6,140 bases of DNA, taken from the NCBI GenBank assembly GCA_023458355.1, contig JAEWZS010000042.1, positions 1-6,140 on the forward strand. The letters are read 5' to 3'. Shown in pieces: positions 4,834 through 6,140 of the stretch (its first letter is position 1; the number at the start of each line of letters is the position of its first letter). The stretch comes from Bacillota bacterium. GTDB taxonomy: Bacteria; Bacillota; Clostridia; Christensenellales; CAG-138. A model generated the notes under the pieces. That model worked only from the letters and a program-made list of their open reading frames with translations, ran no database searches and was not told the DNA's origin. A program made the position numbers and the translations under genes.

Positions 4834-5676
4834 ATGGCAAGCGAAAAAAAGTTTGCGGTACTGATTGATGCGGACAACGTATCCGATAAATACATAAAGA
4901 TAATTTTAAACGAGATATCAAAGGACGGTATCGCCACTTATAAGCGTATTTATGGGGATTGGACAAAACCCACGCTCGCTTCGTGGAAAACGGTGCTGCT
5001 TGATAACTCCATACTGCCCATTCAGCAGTACAGCTACACGACAGGCAAAAACTCTACCGACTCGGCCATGATTATAGACGCTATGGACATACTGTATTCG
5101 GAGCAGGTGGACGGATTTTGCCTTGTATCGTCCGACAGCGATTTTACGCGCCTCGCCGCGCGGCTTCGCGAATCGGGCATGATGGTGGTGGGCATGGGTG
5201 AGAAGAAAACCCCCAACTCCTTCATTAAGGCCTGCGACATGTTTAAATACCTCGATATCCTTGCCGCAGCCGAGCGAAAGGCGCAAAGCGCAAGGAAGCA
5301 GGAGGAGCGGAAAAACCAGCAGAAACAGGAAGTAAAGCCTGCACCCAAAGCCGCGCTCCCAAGCCCCAAGGAAGAGGTTTTAAAGCCTTGCGGGAGCACG
5401 GAATTGCCTAAGCCGGAGGGTGGCGAACCGCAGACAGATATTGAAACCATTAAGGACGCCATAAAGCTCATTGTTGAGGACAATTCAGACGAGGATGACT
5501 GGATGTTTATCGGCACCATCGGCAACCTTCTCGTGAAGCGCTATCCGGATTTTGACGTAAGAAACTTCGGGTATCCAAAGCTCACGCTGTTCATAAAATC
5601 CCTCGGTATTTTCGAGATTAAAAGCGTTAAGTCGGGCGAAAACGGCTCGCATCTTATTTACATCAAGGTGAAATAA
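4834..5676 (+). CDS. NYN-domain protein with C-terminal OST-HTH/LOTUS domain
   Basis: A 280-residue predicted cytoplasmic RNA-processing or RNA-binding protein. Residues 6-141 match a NYN (PIN-like, DUF88/LabA-type) nuclease fold. Acidic landmarks are visible: Asp12 and Asp14-Asn15 in LIDADN, Asp76 and Asp82 in the STDSAMIIDAMD segment, and Asp101/Asp103 in SSDSDF. These are the residues expected to bind the metal in this superfamily. Residues about 145-200 are a charged Lys/Glu/Gln then Pro-rich linker. Residues 203-280 resemble an OST-HTH/LOTUS domain, with the diagnostic P-D-F-D-x-R-x-F-G-Y-x-K-L pattern at 238-250. The start follows AAGGGGG four bases upstream. It has its own promoter and terminator, so it is monocistronic. 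NYN proteins are proposed RNases and LOTUS domains bind RNA, so RNA turnover or control is likely, but the substrate is unknown. Confidence 0.88.
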   Translation: MASEKKFAVLIDADNVSDKYIKIILNEISKDGIATYKRIYGDWTKPTLASWKTVLLDNSILPIQQYSYTTGKNSTDSAMIIDAMDILYSEQVDGFCLVSSDSDFTRLAARLRESGMMVVGMGEKKTPNSFIKACDMFKYLDILAAAERKAQSARKQEERKNQQKQEVKPAPKAALPSPKEEVLKPCGSTELPKPEGGEPQTDIETIKDAIKLIVEDNSDEDDWMFIGTIGNLLVKRYPDFDVRNFGYPKLTLFIKSLGIFEIKSVKSGENGSHLIYIKVK

Positions 5677-5696
5677 CAAGCGATTTTACAAAAACC

Positions 5697-5729
5697 AGGC
5701 GCATTTCCATTTTTGGGATGCGCCTTTTT
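5697..5729 (+). terminator. Intrinsic terminator of the NYN-LOTUS gene
   Basis: AGGCGCAT (5697-5704) pairs with ATGCGCCT (5718-5725), with further G-U/G-C pairing inside. T-run 5725-5729 follows, then ATT. It lies 20 bp after the stop codon. This is the clearest factor-independent terminator in the window. Confidence 0.9.
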
Positions 5730-5777
5730 ATTGCACAAAAAACGCCTAGTTCCTGCAATTAAATAGGTTTACTCCCG

Positions 5778-5803
5778 GTAGGGCGGCATGATCTCATGCC
5801 GCC
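5778..5803. repeat. Palindromic repeat module, copy 1
   Basis: GTAG followed by a perfect 10-bp inverted repeat: GGCGGCATGA (5782-5791) and TCATGCCGCC (5794-5803) around TC. It can form a strong hairpin in either strand. Confidence 0.85.
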
Positions 5804-5845
5804 GCGTATTTCACGCCAGGTGCTGTTGCTATGGCGAAAGTCCTG

Positions 5846-5920
5846 GGGGATTTCTCGCTTCGACGCCCGCAGGCTAGTGGCGTAGGGCGTCTCCCGCTCG
5901 GAGGTCGCTCGAAATGACAG
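5846..5920. repeat. GGGGATTTCTCG module, long form with internal extra sequence
   Basis: Begins GGGGATTTCTCG (5846-5857) and ends GCTCGAAATGACAG (5907-5920), the same flanks as the short copy at 6050-6079, but with 49 bp between them instead of 4. The extra sequence carries its own inverted repeat, GACGCCC (5862-5868) with GGGCGTC (5885-5891). Confidence 0.75.
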
Positions 5921-5980
5921 AGGGAACACGAAGGCACAGCCACTTCACGGGATGCGCGGTATGCCCCGGAGTTTTTCCCT

Positions 5981-6006
5981 GTAGGGCGGTATGATTTCAT
6001 GCCGCC
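5981..6006. repeat. Palindromic repeat module, copy 2
   Basis: Same module as at 5778: GGCGGTATGA (5985-5994) opposite TCATGCCGCC (5997-6006) around TT. One C-to-T change leaves a G-U pair in RNA, so the hairpin is kept at RNA level. Confidence 0.85.
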
Positions 6007-6049
6007 GTGTGTTCTACGATATGGCCCGATGCTTTGGTGATAGCCCAAA

Positions 6050-6079
6050 GGGGATTTCTCGCGTTGCTCGAAATGACAG
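6050..6079. repeat. GGGGATTTCTCG module, short form
   Basis: GGGGATTTCTCG (6050-6061) and GCTCGAAATGACAG (6066-6079) separated by only CGTT. This appears to be the basic form of the element. The bases after it (CACGAAAACACA) also resemble those after the long copy (CACGAAGGCACA). Confidence 0.75.
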
Positions 6080-6119
6080 CAGGTTCACGAAAACACAAAC
6101 TCGGACAACGTCGTCCATT

Positions 6120-6140
6120 GTAGGGCGGCATGGTTTCATG
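6120..6140. repeat. Palindromic repeat module, copy 3, cut by window end
   Basis: GTAGGGCGGCATGG-TTTCATG matches copies 1 and 2 and stops at the window edge, before the second arm is complete. Confidence 0.75.

Larger units (their letters stand above)
5778..6140. repeat. Composite intergenic repeat array, no gene
   Basis: The stretch from the terminator at 5729 to the window end has no credible gene. It is built of alternating modules: a palindrome starting GTAGGGCGG (at 5778, 5981 and 6120), then 68-69 bp later a module starting GGGGATTTCTCG and ending GCTCGAAATGACAG. The first unit is 203 bp and the second 139 bp. The difference is explained by about 45 bp of extra sequence inside the first GGGGATTTCTCG module and about 20 bp after it. 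Such repeats are typical dispersed intergenic elements in Clostridia by my recollection. The array continues beyond the window. Confidence 0.8.

Noticed and set aside
5034..5525. Minus-strand frame of 163 codons antisense to the NYN-LOTUS gene
   Set aside because: Serine-rich shadow frame without a ribosome binding site. The sense frame has clear domains.
5794..6048. Minus-strand reading frame of 84 codons across the repeat region
   Set aside because: It is composed almost entirely of the repeat modules. Its translation contains CHFER and RSEKSP pieces of the kind produced when this repeat is translated, and it has no ribosome binding site.
5778..6140. CRISPR array
   Set aside because: Repeats are palindromic but unevenly spaced (203 and 139 bp), the intervening sequence is itself repeated, and there are no cas genes in the window.

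Overview
This window reads as the chromosome of a Gram-positive anaerobe of the Clostridia type (Bacillota). The evidence is strong purine-rich ribosome binding sites (for example AGGGAGG before trxA), sigma-A-type promoters, a YcxB-like protein pair, and an intergenic repeat region of a style I associate with gut Clostridia. Genus cannot be decided from sequence alone. The housekeeping genes look moderately GC-rich, and the minus-strand gene pair looks more AT-rich by eye.

Layout. (1) Positions 3-1220 hold the C-terminal two thirds of aspartyl-tRNA synthetase (aspS), cut by the left edge. (2) trxA (1299-1622) is a canonical thioredoxin with its own extended -10 promoter. (3) Positions 1623-2003 are a 381-bp gene-free stretch rich in structure. 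It holds a G/C-run hairpin with a possible minus-strand G-quadruplex, a region with an 18-pair long-range closing stem enclosing further hairpins (an unassigned structured-RNA candidate), a 13-bp perfect hairpin followed by a T-rich tract, and the glyA promoter whose -35 box sits in that hairpin's loop. A further hairpin lies just before the glyA ribosome binding site. (4) glyA (2004-3242) is a full-length serine hydroxymethyltransferase. (5) Two tandem paralogous membrane proteins of the YcxB-like type lie on the minus strand (3401-3934 and 4025-4618). They share a 14-bp upstream element at nearly identical spacing. (6) Diverging from them, a NYN-domain protein with a C-terminal OST-HTH/LOTUS domain (4834-5676) has its own promoter and a clear intrinsic terminator. 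(7) Positions 5730-6140 hold no gene. They contain at least two and a half units of a composite palindromic repeat, one unit carrying extra sequence.

How the genes relate. aspS, trxA and glyA are core metabolism (translation, thiol redox, one-carbon/glycine) and look like separate transcription units rather than one operon. The YcxB-like pair and the NYN-LOTUS gene are accessory. The latter is a predicted RNA-processing or RNA-binding protein. The items most worth a second look are the structured region 1742-1940 between trxA and glyA, the duplicated YcxB-like genes with their conserved upstream element, and the composite repeat array at the right end.
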